A program made the position numbers and the translations under genes. Shown here in pieces: positions 24,039-32,115 of a stretch of DNA of 64,000 bases. Numbering within the stretch: the stretch's first letter is position 1; each line of letters starts with the position of its first letter. The DNA comes from Virgibacillus profundi. GTDB lineage: Bacteria; Bacillota; Bacilli; Bacillales; Amphibacillaceae. Under the pieces are notes generated by a model that made no database searches, was not told the DNA's origin, and saw only the letters and a list, made by a program, of their open reading frames with translations. The stretch is from the NCBI RefSeq assembly GCF_002287375.1, contig NZ_NPOA01000001.1:372001-436000 (forward strand), read 5' to 3'.

Positions 24039-24644
24039 CTACTTAGTTAACTTTTTTTGTAGTAGATCAATATATTTATCCATCTCTGTCAGTGTTTCCT
24101 GATAGATTCTCAATTCCCCGCCAAAGGGATCAGAAATATCGTAATTGATAAGATTGGCTTCCAGTTGTTTAATCTTTTGCAAATCATCATTCAAATGTTT
24201 TTCCAGCTTCTGATCTAGCAGTGTGTTGTCCAGCTTGTGCTGGTTTTTCTGAATAAATAATGATCGTTTTTCTTCATATTCTGCATAAGCTTTTTTTAGT
24301 TTATTCCATACAATTTTATCGGCTTCGGAAACGTATTCCTTCAGGGTGAAATATTTATCCTGAAAATTCGGATACTCCATAATTAATGATTGTTTGTGTT
24401 GTGTCGTCATCGTTAAAATAATATCTGCCCAGTGCAGAATTTTTTCTGTTACCGGCTGGGAAGAATGATTCATTGTAATCTGGTATTCTCCCAAGGCTTC
24501 AACTGCTTTTTGGTTTGCCCGCTGATTTTCCCCGGCAAAGATTCCCGCAGATTGCACCTCTGCATCAGGCATTTTATCTTTCAGCAAAGCCTCAGCCATT
24601 GGACTTCGGCACGTATTCCCTGTACAGACAAACAAAATTCTCAT
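24039..24644 (-). CDS. ywlE: Protein arginine phosphatase YwlE with an extra helical insert
   Basis: LMW-PTP-fold phosphatase that removes phosphate from protein arginines, opposing the McsB kinase. The P-loop is CTGNTCRS with Cys7, Arg13 and Thr11, the residue associated with phospho-arginine rather than phospho-tyrosine specificity. The general-acid loop is DISDPFGG with Asp172 the likely acid. The protein is 201 aa against about 150 for B. subtilis YwlE. The excess is a single charged segment at about residues 108-162 (rich in Lys, Glu, Gln, Leu; probably helical or coiled coil), just before the general-acid loop. The reading frame is clean across it, so it looks like a true insert. Confidence 0.9.
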   Translation of the reverse strand: MRILFVCTGNTCRSPMAEALLKDKMPDAEVQSAGIFAGENQRANQKAVEALGEYQITMNHSSQPVTEKILHWADIILTMTTQHKQSLIMEYPNFQDKYFTLKEYVSEADKIVWNKLKKAYAEYEEKRSLFIQKNQHKLDNTLLDQKLEKHLNDDLQKIKQLEANLINYDISDPFGGELRIYQETLTEMDKYIDLLQKKLTK

Positions 24645-24811
24645 TGATGAACCTCCACCTTAATTTCTCTTTATCAAATATATCACATATTAAGAAAACT
24701 TGTTAGCAAAAAAGGTCAATTTACAGATCGGTTTCTTATATGATTTTAAAGATATATTGCTCGTTTTTTTACCTGAAGGTGACTGTTATTTCATATATTT
24801 CCCTGACACTC

Positions 24812-24854
24812 AAATAAGGCTGACTTTTCGCCCAAGCAAAAATCAGCCTTATTT
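24812..24854 (-). terminator. Hairpin at the end of mntP
   Basis: AAATAAGGCTGA and TCAGCCTTATTT form a perfect 12-bp stem overlapping the mntP stop codon. The T-run after it is short (TTTGAG), so it may work mainly as a 3'-end stabiliser or a weak terminator. Confidence 0.65.
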
Positions 24855-25405
24855 TAACCAAACAATATTTTAAGTCCAAAACCACATAAAATACTTCCAC
24901 CTAAAATTTCGCTATAGGCACCTAACAATCCGTGGACTTTCCTGCCTAAAAGCATCCCGCCCCATGCGAGGATTGTACTTGCAGCACCAAACAGTAATAG
25001 TGCAAGGGCTGTTTTAACTCCGGATATACCAAGACTTAAACCAACAGAAAAACTATCAATACTTACACTGAAAGCTAAGAAAATTAAACCTGCTCCAATT
25101 GGTTGTATAATTTTTTTGACTTGATGATTGAATGCAGAAAAGATCATTTGTGCACCAATTCCAACTAATAAAAGACCACCAGCTAATTCGGTTAATTGCC
25201 CGATTTGCATCGAGATTACTTTTCCCAGAATAATTCCGATAAACGGCATTAAAATATGAAATAATCCAATGGTTATACCTATCAATGCAATTCGTTTCAA
25301 CCGCAGTCGTTGCATTCCAAGTCCAAGACTTATCGAAAAAGCATCTAACCCTAATGCAATAGCCAAAAAGATTAATGAGATAAACTCACCTATATATGCT
25401 GTCAT
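24854..25405 (-). CDS. mntP: Manganese efflux pump MntP
   Basis: DUF204/MntP membrane protein, 183 aa, with six predicted helices. The two repeated halves carry conserved acidic residues within membrane segments (ALGLDAFSISLGLG and VSIDSFSVGLSLGISG), the hallmark of this Mn2+ exporter family. In B. subtilis the equivalent position holds ywlD. A GGGGGATGG ribosome site precedes the ATG. No Mn riboswitch (yybP-ykoY type) was recognisable in the 155 bp upstream. Confidence 0.92.
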   Translation of the reverse strand: MTAYIGEFISLIFLAIALGLDAFSISLGLGMQRLRLKRIALIGITIGLFHILMPFIGIILGKVISMQIGQLTELAGGLLLVGIGAQMIFSAFNHQVKKIIQPIGAGLIFLAFSVSIDSFSVGLSLGISGVKTALALLLFGAASTILAWGGMLLGRKVHGLLGAYSEILGGSILCGFGLKILFG

Positions 25406-25560
25406 CCACCATCCCCCTAGAACATGCTGTTAAAAATATATGCATGTCCAAATAGGAATATGAATGCAAGCTTCATATGCCGGAATTACCTCCTGTTAGC
25501 TACTGCTCTATTGGTATCCAGATGCTTGAGAGTCTAGCTGATACAAACACTTCTATCTAG

Positions 25561-26583
25561 CTAATCCAAATATACACTTGCCGCTTTTCTCAATCGATTC
25601 ATTACTGCCTGACCAATCCCTGCTTCCGGGAAGGATTCACATAGGATAATATCCACATCCCCCTGTTTAAATCTGCGTAATCCATCATAAAGGTTTGCAG
25701 CAATTTCATTCATGTTTTCACCTAGTGGTATGATTTCATCTGCTTTTATGGTTTTGGCAAAATTCGTACTAGCAAGCACACCAACCCGGTTATTCTTTTT
25801 TTGCTCCTGATCAATGTAATACTGAATTTTATCGGTTGTACCATTAATTAACCATAATGGAACTTCAGGAGAATAATGCTTATACTTCATTCCAGGAGAC
25901 TTTGGCTTTTCATTGTTATTCACAATCGCAGGATCCATCATCACAAGACCAACCGCTTCTTCCAATTGTTCCTTCGTTATACCACCAGGTCTTAAAATAA
26001 TGGGGATATTCTGTGTACAATCAATTACCGTTGATTCAAGACCCACTCCTGTAGCGCCGCCATCCAGCAAACCAGCAATTTTTCCAAACAAATCATTCTT
26101 GACGTGATCTGCTGTTGTCGGACTTGGTTTGCCTGAAATATTGGCACTTGGTGCTGCAATTGGGATATTACAGCTTTTCAACAGCTGTCGTGCGACTGGA
26201 TGATCAGGCATTCTTACTGCAATAGTAGATAAGCCTGCGATTACATTATTTGCACATGTCCCATTACCTGGTAACACAAAAGTTAATGGCCCCGGAGCAA
26301 ATGTGTCGATTAACTTTTCTGCATAAGTAGGAAGGTTATCCACAAGCTGTTTTAATTGCTGTTTTGTAGCAACATGGGCAATTAAAGGGTTATCCTGTGG
26401 ACGCCCTTTTGCTTCGAAAATTTTGGCCACCGCTTCTTCATTTGTTGCATCTGCACCCAATCCGTAAACAGTTTCTGTCGGAAAAGCAACAGTTTCCCCT
26501 GCTAATAACAGCTTGGCCGCTTCCTCAATAGCAACTTCTTTATCAGTTATTTCATTTTCTAAATTCCATCGTTTTGTTTCCAT
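25561..26583 (-). CDS. ywlC: L-threonylcarbamoyladenylate synthase (Sua5/YwlC type)
   Basis: Makes threonylcarbamoyl-AMP from threonine, bicarbonate and ATP for the t6A37 modification of tRNAs. The N-terminal YrdC domain (AFPTETVYGLGADA, KGRPQDNPL, PSANISGKPSPT) is followed by the Sua5 domain (SPGMKYKHYSPEVPL); 340 aa from the ATG at 26583. The upstream in-frame codon at 26640 lies before the GAGG ribosome site and is rejected. The gene upstream codes for a GNAT-like protein, with a 365-bp gap holding repeats and DnaA boxes. Confidence 0.94.
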   Translation of the reverse strand: METKRWNLENEITDKEVAIEEAAKLLLAGETVAFPTETVYGLGADATNEEAVAKIFEAKGRPQDNPLIAHVATKQQLKQLVDNLPTYAEKLIDTFAPGPLTFVLPGNGTCANNVIAGLSTIAVRMPDHPVARQLLKSCNIPIAAPSANISGKPSPTTADHVKNDLFGKIAGLLDGGATGVGLESTVIDCTQNIPIILRPGGITKEQLEEAVGLVMMDPAIVNNNEKPKSPGMKYKHYSPEVPLWLINGTTDKIQYYIDQEQKKNNRVGVLASTNFAKTIKADEIIPLGENMNEIAANLYDGLRRFKQGDVDIILCESFPEAGIGQAVMNRLRKAASVYLD

Positions 26584-26688
26584 TACTGCCGCAACCTCTT
26601 TTCTAGTTATTATTTTAGAGGATGTGCACAGTTTTCGCAAAAAATGGGGTATTAATGCATATACTACAACTTGAAATCAGATGAGAAA

Positions 26689-26766
26689 TGTCCGTGAGAG
26701 CTTCTCAAAGACAAAGCTGCTGGAAATTAGATGAAGAATGTCCGTGAGAGTTCTTCTCAAGGACAA
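26689..26766 (+). repeat. Palindromic TGTCCGTGAGAG repeat, two units
   Basis: Two imperfect palindromes, each TGTCCGTGAGAG followed by (T)TCTTCTCAAGGACA-like sequence, begin at 26689 and 26739, 50 bp apart. Each can fold as a hairpin (TGTCC/GGACA, GTGAGA/TCTCA). Relatives occur at 38466 and, inverted, at 58113. The linker shared with the 38-kb copy is GCTGGAAATTAGATG-like. Confidence 0.75.
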
Positions 26767-26817
26767 AACAAATAGTAGAAAACAGCCTTCCAAAAAAATA
26801 AAAAAGCCCGCAGACAT

Positions 26818-26944
26818 TTATCCACAGACTTGATATGGTTTCTATATCTTTTTCAACATGTTAACAATCTTATGCACAAATTAACATTTTTACTAACAAC
26901 TTTCCAACAAGTTACTCACAAACCTCTGTGGATAATGTGAATAT
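26818..26944. promoter_or_regulatory. DnaA-box cluster upstream of ywlC
   Basis: Three perfect matches to the DnaA-box consensus TTATNCACA: TTATCCACA (26818-26826), TTATGCACA (26870-26878) and the inverted TGTGGATAA (26927-26935). Two one-mismatch sites, TTACTCACA (26912-26920) and inverted TGTGAATAT (26936-26944), lie alongside. All are in the gap before ywlC. I recall ywlC as one of the non-oriC DnaA-binding clusters mapped in B. subtilis, which would make this a conserved site. Confidence 0.65.
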
Positions 26945-26948
26945 CTTA

Positions 26949-27350
26949 TTATGAAACGCTATAGGACCACCAGCTGCCTTGATCAGCATTGTACTTATCC
27001 ACGAAAACCTTTTCTTTTTGTGGACGGAATTGTAGTGCTTCCAATAATATATCCACGACTGGCTGATGGCTGTGCACATATACTCTTTTTGCCTGCTGCT
27101 TTTTTGCCAATGTTAAAATAGACTCAAGCAGTATAGGAAGTTTAGCAGCTTCGGATTTAGTAATATAGAGTTGCTTTAACCAATAAACCCCTTCATCCAT
27201 CGCTTCTAAAATAAAACAGCCTTCGATTTGATCCTGGATTTCCACAACATAACCCATTTGAAGCAGACTGTCCTTTTCTACATTTTGGTTTTTATGCAGG
27301 AATTGATCGATTTGGTTTTCAGAAGCTTGATACGCTGGAATTAATTTCAT
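26949..27350 (-). CDS. GNAT-like protein in the ywlB position
   Basis: Protein of 133 aa. The pattern of a short helix, a beta strand (GYVVEIQDQIEGCFILEA), VYWLKQLYI, then LPILLESILTLAKKQQAKRVYVHSH resembles the GNAT acetyltransferase fold, where the KxLYI strand and following helix bind acetyl-CoA. The classical Q/RxxGxG/A pyrophosphate loop is not evident, so catalysis is uncertain. A Trp-rich C-terminus (GSWWSYSV) is unusual. It lies 70 bp after spoIIR and before ywlC, where B. subtilis has ywlA/ywlB. Function unknown. Confidence 0.7.
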   Translation of the reverse strand: MKLIPAYQASENQIDQFLHKNQNVEKDSLLQMGYVVEIQDQIEGCFILEAMDEGVYWLKQLYITKSEAAKLPILLESILTLAKKQQAKRVYVHSHQPVVDILLEALQFRPQKEKVFVDKYNADQGSWWSYSVS

Positions 27351-27420
27351 GTTTTCACCTCTATTATTGTTTTGATAGTTTTACCATCATTTCTATCATC
27401 CTATGCACAAACTATCTGAA

Positions 27421-28026
27421 CTATAACCAATCAAACCATTCAAATAGGAAAAATTTTACCTCGGTCTCTTTTTCTTCTTCTACTTCTTCCATCTCATCTG
27501 TTTCTGCTGCTGCAGCTACTGCCGTTCCATTGGAAAAGTCCAAAAAGCATAGTGGTGGAAAAAGTACACACCACCAATTGGCACCTTTACCTTCACCGAT
27601 CGTTATAAGGACAGCTTCATACTCTCCTGCAGGATATAAATACGAACCATACAGCTTGGTTGGAAAAGTTACATCTTTACCATATTCCACTTCAAAACCA
27701 TGATCCTTATTTTCTTCTTTCAAAACTTCTGCCACAATAGCCTCTACTTCCGGAAGACGTGATTCTATCAGCTTTCTCGCTTCCTCAATATCTGTAATAT
27801 ATTCAACCCACTGGGTAATCTCTTCATTAACTCTATCTCGCACAGTTCGCTTCAGCTGCTGATCGACATCGCTATCACTGTTTGCCAGAATCCGAAGTCT
27901 AATGGCATCATCCGGAATTACCTGATAATCATCCTCTGAATCTACCGTTAAACTCACACCCTGTGCTGGCATCATAAAAAATAATAATAAAAATATAAAT
28001 GCAAAAAATACTAGTTTCTTCATCAC
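27421..28026 (-). CDS. spoIIR: Stage II sporulation protein R
   Basis: Forespore-secreted signal protein, 201 aa, that triggers SpoIIGA to process pro-sigma-E in the mother cell. An N-terminal membrane/signal segment (LVFFAFIFLLLFFMMPAQG) is followed by the family motif DDAIRLRILANSDSDVDQQLKRTVRD. The YLYPAGEYEAVLITIGEGKGANWWCVLFPPLCFLD block is highly diagnostic. The C-terminus is acidic. A sigma-F-like promoter is upstream. Position relative to prfA/prmC agrees with B. subtilis. Confidence 0.96.
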   Translation of the reverse strand: MMKKLVFFAFIFLLLFFMMPAQGVSLTVDSEDDYQVIPDDAIRLRILANSDSDVDQQLKRTVRDRVNEEITQWVEYITDIEEARKLIESRLPEVEAIVAEVLKEENKDHGFEVEYGKDVTFPTKLYGSYLYPAGEYEAVLITIGEGKGANWWCVLFPPLCFLDFSNGTAVAAAAETDEMEEVEEEKETEVKFFLFEWFDWL

Positions 28027-28055
28027 CGCTTTCCCCTCTCCAATTGATCTATCAA

Positions 28056-28085
28056 CAGTATGGGCTGAGGAAGAAGATTTTAAAC
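28056..28085 (-). promoter_or_regulatory. Candidate sigma-F promoter of spoIIR
   Basis: Minus strand: -35 GTTTA (28085-28081), 15-bp spacer, -10 GCCCATACTG (28065-28056), close to the sigma-F pattern GYWTA-15-GGNRANANTW. It lies about 30 nt before the spoIIR ATG, and B. subtilis spoIIR is sigma-F dependent. The 240 bp on towards prmC hold nothing I can name. Confidence 0.55.
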
Positions 28086-28321
28086 TAGTATTCTATAAAA
28101 ATATTATTTATGGATTATACTTTGGCTATTTTTGGCAGATAGGGAAGTATAAAACGTTACCTGTCTACATAAGTGCAACTAAGACATACGCCCAACCTAA
28201 AGCGAATGTCAAGTTTTCTAATGTACGTTGTTGCTAATATGCCATGCATTTTCAAGGGTTTTTCATGAATTTCAACTGCCAGAAAAATTTCAGCATGTTT
28301 ACTTTCATTGGAAATTAGCCT

Positions 28322-29182
28322 TTATTTTATAATAGCTGAGATGATTCGGTCTTTTTTGTTTATGTCTTGTAAGATTTCCACATCGCTTGATGGGTAGACA
28401 TTTTTGATTAGCCCACTTACTGCTTTTCCTTGCTCGAATCCTATTTCAAATGCAAATGCGGCTTTTGATTTAATCAATTCTTGTGATTGATCAATTATTT
28501 TTTTGTATGCAGCCAACCCGTCTTCTTCTGCAAAAAGTGCCAGTTCGGGATCAAAATTCTTCACAGTTTCAGAAAGTGAATCCTCTTCTGATTTTGCAAT
28601 GTAGGGAGGATTGGATACTATTATATCCGGAATTATTTCTTCATCGATTAGCGGTTTCAGAAAATCACCTTTTCGAAAAATAACATCTGCCTGAAGTGTT
28701 TCAGCATTATGTTCAGCCATTTTCAAAGCTTCTTCCGAAATATCAGTTGCATAAATTGTTGCGTCAGGCAGCTCTAGTGCGAGTGTGATTGCGATAATTC
28801 CACTTCCTGTACCAATATCTGCAATCCTCGGATGTGGTATATTGCTCCATTTTCCCAATTCTATAACATGCTGAACAAGTTCCTCAGTTTCAGGTCTTGG
28901 AACTAGCACATGTTCATTGACAAAGAACTTCCGACCGTAAAATGTTTCATATCCCATTAAATGCTGAACTGGAATACCTGTTTCGGCATGTTTTAAGATA
29001 TCCGCTTTGTAGCGGTCTATAACTTCATCTGTAATTGAATCTCTCATCATCATGTGAAATTGGGATCGAGTTACTTGTAAATGATGCTGCAGCAGGATTT
29101 CTGCAACCCGTGATTCACGATTATGTTTTTCTAAAAAAAGAGAAGCCCATTGAAGGACTTCATATTGTTTTGTTTTTATCAT
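28322..29182 (-). CDS. prmC: Peptide chain release factor N5-glutamine methyltransferase
   Basis: SAM-dependent methyltransferase that modifies the Gln of the GGQ motif in release factors, 286 aa. SAM site IADIGTGSGIIAITLAL and the catalytic NPPY (VSNPPYIAKSEE) are present. The ATG at 29182 follows the prfA stop by one base (TAATATG) with GGTGA in front, indicating coupling to its substrate gene. An earlier TTG at 29203 lies inside prfA and is not favoured. Confidence 0.96.
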   Translation of the reverse strand: MIKTKQYEVLQWASLFLEKHNRESRVAEILLQHHLQVTRSQFHMMMRDSITDEVIDRYKADILKHAETGIPVQHLMGYETFYGRKFFVNEHVLVPRPETEELVQHVIELGKWSNIPHPRIADIGTGSGIIAITLALELPDATIYATDISEEALKMAEHNAETLQADVIFRKGDFLKPLIDEEIIPDIIVSNPPYIAKSEEDSLSETVKNFDPELALFAEEDGLAAYKKIIDQSQELIKSKAAFAFEIGFEQGKAVSGLIKNVYPSSDVEILQDINKKDRIISAIIK

Positions 29183-29183
29183 A

Positions 29184-30254
29184 TTATTCACCGATTTGCT
29201 CAAGTCTCTTCGTTTGTTCTTCTACTAGTAACGCGTCGATAAATTCGTCCAATTTACCTTGTAAGATCTGATCAAGCTTTTGCAGCGTTAATCCAATACG
29301 ATGATCTGTTACACGGGTTTGTGGAAAATTATAGGTGCGAATTCGCTCTGAGCGATCACCGGTACCAACTGCAGACTTTCTGGTTTCATCATATTCCGCC
29401 TGAGCTTCCTGCTGATATTTATCATAAATCCGCGCACGAAGCACTTTCATCGCTTTTTCTTTATTTTTAATTTGGGATTTTTCATCCTGGATGGAAACTA
29501 CAGTGCCTGTTGGCTCATGTGTTAGGCGTACAGCAGACATCGTTGTGTTAACACTTTGCCCACCAGGACCACTTGATGCGAATGTGTCCACACGGATATC
29601 TTTTTCATGTATATCAATTTCAACTTCCGCAGCCTCCGGCAAAACAGCAACCGTTGCAGTCGATGTATGAATTCTTCCACCAGATTCAGTTTCCGGAACA
29701 CGTTGCACACGGTGTGCACCATTTTCATACTTTAATTTGGAATAAGCACCATTTCCATTGATCATAAAAACAATCTCTTTATAGCCGCCAACTCCAGTTG
29801 AGTGTGCTTCCATTACCTCTGTTTTCCAGCCTTGATTTTCTGCATATCTGGAATACATACGGTATAAATCGCCAGCAAATAGTGCAGCTTCATCGCCACC
29901 AGCTGCACCGCGAATTTCCATAAATACGTTTTTATCATCATTAGGATCCTTTGGAAGAAGAAGTATTCTCATTTTCTCTTCCAGGTCTTCCTTTGTCTCG
30001 GCAAGCTCTGAAATTTCCGCTTTAACCATCTCATACATTTCATCATCCAGATTATCTTCAAGCATTTCTTTTGCATCTTTCAACTGTGTTGATGCATCTT
30101 TATATTCACGATAAGACTGAACAACATCCTCAAGTCCGGACTGTTCCTTCGAATATTCACGCAGTTTATCCATATCACTAATAACTTCAGGATCACTTAA
30201 CATTTCATTTAGTTTATTATAACGATCTTCCAATGTTTGCAAACGATCTAACAT
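29184..30254 (-). CDS. prfA: Peptide chain release factor 1
   Basis: Terminates translation at UAA and UAG. It has 356 aa from the ATG at 30254 (product begins [15 protein letters not shown]), with GAGGTGG as ribosome site. The GGQ loop ([12 protein letters not shown]) contacts the peptidyl-tRNA ester, and the stop-codon-recognition domain contains the PETE-type segment [15 protein letters not shown]. Its modifying enzyme follows immediately. Confidence 0.97.
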   Translation of the reverse strand: MLDRLQTLEDRYNKLNEMLSDPEVISDMDKLREYSKEQSGLEDVVQSYREYKDASTQLKDAKEMLEDNLDDEMYEMVKAEISELAETKEDLEEKMRILLLPKDPNDDKNVFMEIRGAAGGDEAALFAGDLYRMYSRYAENQGWKTEVMEAHSTGVGGYKEIVFMINGNGAYSKLKYENGAHRVQRVPETESGGRIHTSTATVAVLPEAAEVEIDIHEKDIRVDTFASSGPGGQSVNTTMSAVRLTHEPTGTVVSIQDEKSQIKNKEKAMKVLRARIYDKYQQEAQAEYDETRKSAVGTGDRSERIRTYNFPQTRVTDHRIGLTLQKLDQILQGKLDEFIDALLVEEQTKRLEQIGE

Positions 30255-30375
30255 CACGACCACCTCTTTTTCGATTAACATTATAATTATAGTATAACCA
30301 AGGGTGCAGGTCAAAATTATTTTGGATTTATCTGTGCCCAGGCTGATGTACCGGCGCTTTCGATGTTGAATACTT

Positions 30376-30635
30376 CTTCAGATGATATAATCTGACTCCG
30401 GACGATATATCTACGCTCCGGATGATATATTCTGCTTCCGGACGATATATTTACGCTCCGGATGATATAATTTGCCTCCGGACGATATATTTACGCTCCG
30501 GATGATATTATCTGCTTCCGAACGATATATCTACGCTCCAGATGATATTATCTGCTTCCGGACGATATATTTACGCTCTGGATGATATATTCTGTATCCG
30601 GACGATATATCTACGCTCCGGATGATATTTTTTCG
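30376..30635 (+). repeat. 20-bp phased repeat array, class A copy 3 (best preserved)
   Basis: Thirteen exact 20-bp units without an indel. Odd and even units alternate: one type ends CGATATAT(C/T)TACG, the other ends TGATAT(A/T)(A/T)TCTGC, making a 40-bp higher-order period. Each unit holds two palindromes, TCCGGA and an ATATAT or GATATATC block. The array lies between the prfA start and the tdk terminator (30690), in the same orientation as the other three copies. Confidence 0.92.
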
Positions 30636-30689
30636 TCAATCCCACTTTATTCCCACACTTAAAAAGAAGTTCTCCCCTTTTCCACATTC

Positions 30690-30722
30690 AAAAATAGAGC
30701 ACCCCACTCAAGGCGCTCTATT
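30690..30722 (-). terminator. Intrinsic terminator of tdk
   Basis: Minus strand: ATAGAGC, loop, GCTCTAT, then TTTTTG. The tdk stop codon is inside the upstream arm of the stem. Confidence 0.75.
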
Positions 30723-31338
30723 TCGAAACTTCAGTTAAACTTTTTGACATTTTGTTACTGGGTTTATTAGGTACTTCGTGATGGTGCCGGCATCTTGGCT
30801 CATAGGATTCAGATGCACCAACAAGAATTATCGGATCATCATAAGACGCTGGTTTTCCATTGATTAATCTTTGTGTTCTACTAGCTGGAGAGCCACATAC
30901 CGGACAAATTGCGTTTAGTTTTGTGACAGATTCACTGAGGGCCATGAGTTTTGGCATTGGTTCGAATGGTTCACCCCGGAAATCTGTGTCCAGTCCAGCA
31001 GTAATTACCTGGATACCCCGATTCGCTATTTCCTCGGCAACTTCCACAATATTATTATCAAAAAATTGCACTTCATCAATACCGACAATATCAACATTAT
31101 CATTGATTTGCTGCAAAATTTCAGCTGAGCTATTTACAGGACGTGCTACCGTTGATGTCCCATCATGTGATACAACTGATGTATCGTCATATCTGTCATC
31201 AATCGCCGGTTTGAATACACGTACTGTTAAATTTGCATACATTGCGCGGCGAATACGGCGGATCAATTCCTCGGATTTCCCGGAGAACATACTTCCACAA
31301 ATCACTTCAACCCAGCCGCTTTGATTCATCACGTACAT
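30718..31338 (-). CDS. tdk: Thymidine kinase
   Basis: Type II thymidine kinase of the nucleoside-salvage pathway, 206 aa. P-loop [14 protein letters not shown], lasso-region Cys pair [13 protein letters not shown] and the C-terminal zinc ligands CRHHHEVP are visible, as is the catalytic DEVQFF. The start [15 protein letters not shown] matches the B. subtilis enzyme; GGGAG precedes the ATG. Separated from rpmE by 376 bp of hairpin elements. Confidence 0.96.
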   Translation of the reverse strand: MYVMNQSGWVEVICGSMFSGKSEELIRRIRRAMYANLTVRVFKPAIDDRYDDTSVVSHDGTSTVARPVNSSAEILQQINDNVDIVGIDEVQFFDNNIVEVAEEIANRGIQVITAGLDTDFRGEPFEPMPKLMALSESVTKLNAICPVCGSPASRTQRLINGKPASYDDPIILVGASESYEPRCRHHHEVPNKPSNKMSKSLTEVSK

Positions 31339-31423
31339 GGTAGGGAGCTCCCTTCAAGGATGTTTTTCTATGTGTATAGATTAGTTTACCACTAATCCCA
31401 AGATAATTAACCTGATTTTTAAA

Positions 31424-31462
31424 GTAAAAAAACAGGCAAAATATAGACGTTTTGCCTGTTTT
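31424..31462 (-). terminator. Strong hairpin terminator between rpmE and tdk
   Basis: AAAACAGGCAAAA and TTTTGCCTGTTTT form a 13-bp stem; on the minus strand TTTTTTTAC follows. It is 250 nt after rpmE and 85 nt before tdk, so it should stop rpmE transcripts that read through the hairpin elements. Confidence 0.75.
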
Positions 31463-31491
31463 CTTATTAATTTTATTGATTCGCTGATGAC

Positions 31492-31571
31492 TTAGAAGCT
31501 AACTTTTTTCAGCCAGTGTAGCAGGGCAAGCCCTCTGCACTGACTCATCAATTCAAGCCTTCAGCTTCTAA
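31492..31571. repeat. 80-bp inverted-repeat element
   Basis: Bounded by the 9-bp inverted repeat TTAGAAGCT (31492-31500) and AGCTTCTAA (31563-31571). Inside is a second hairpin whose arms begin CAGTG (31514) and end CACTG (31542), with a GGGC/GCCC tip. No coding capacity. Possibly a MITE-like remnant or a structured 3' region of rpmE. Confidence 0.55.
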
Positions 31572-31594
31572 ACAGTCCCCTCAGCCTCTTATCA

Positions 31595-31711
31595 GTCTAG
31601 CTCCAAGGGCTAGCGACTCGAGTCATAAGCAATAAACACTCCAAGCGCCAAAACCGTGCGCTCTACGGTTTCTTGCTTATGCTTTTCGTCGCTGTGCAAG
31701 CCCTTTACGCT
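31595..31711. repeat. Nested hairpin element next to rpmE
   Basis: Successive paired arms: AAGGGC/GCCCTT (31605-31610 with 31700-31705), AGCGAC/GTCGCT (31612-31617 with 31688-31693), CATAAGC/GCTTATG (31624-31630 with 31675-31681) and AACCGT/ACGGTT (31652-31657 with 31665-31670). The ordered nesting describes one long hairpin of roughly 100 nt ending 4 nt from the rpmE stop. The wording resembles dispersed intergenic elements I associate with many Bacillus genomes; that is unverified here. Confidence 0.6.
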
Positions 31712-31714
31712 TCC

Positions 31715-31960
31715 TTATTTCATATTATATTTTTTCTTGAATCGGTCTACACGGCCGCCGACTTTGTCTGCTTTTTGTTTACCTGTGTAGAATGGGTGTG
31801 AATCTGAGCTGATTTCAACTTTGATCAATGGGTATGTGTTACCATCTTCCCACTCGATTGTTTCATCTGAGCTTTTTGTTGATCCACTCAAGAATTTAAA
31901 GTCTGAGCTAGTATCAAGAAATACTACTTTTTTGTACTGGGGATGAATTTCCTTTTTCAT
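31715..31960 (-). CDS. rpmE2: 50S ribosomal protein L31, type B (zinc-independent)
   Basis: Ribosomal protein of 81 aa. The family motif [27 protein letters not shown] is intact. It has no cysteine at all, whereas zinc-type L31 carries a CXXC pair; this and the longer N-terminal half mark the type B (YtiA-like, C-minus) form. In B. subtilis the gene next to rho is the zinc-binding rpmE, and type B is encoded elsewhere under Zur. Start: ATG after AAAAAGGAG. Confidence 0.94.
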   Translation of the reverse strand: MKKEIHPQYKKVVFLDTSSDFKFLSGSTKSSDETIEWEDGNTYPLIKVEISSDSHPFYTGKQKADKVGGRVDRFKKKYNMK

Positions 31961-32115
31961 GTTCTTCCACTCCTTTTTGCCCTGAATCCCTTGGAAACAG
32001 AGTTGTTACGGGGAGCCGTCATAGGTGCAATAACCTATCAAAACTCACATAAAAAGATTATAACAGTCTCAAGTGTTGATTGCAATAGGATGGGTATAAA
32101 AAATATTTCCAGTTC

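Noticed and set aside
25406-25560. Manganese riboswitch before mntP
   Set aside because: The 155-bp gap lacks the conserved yybP-ykoY loop motifs as far as I can read.
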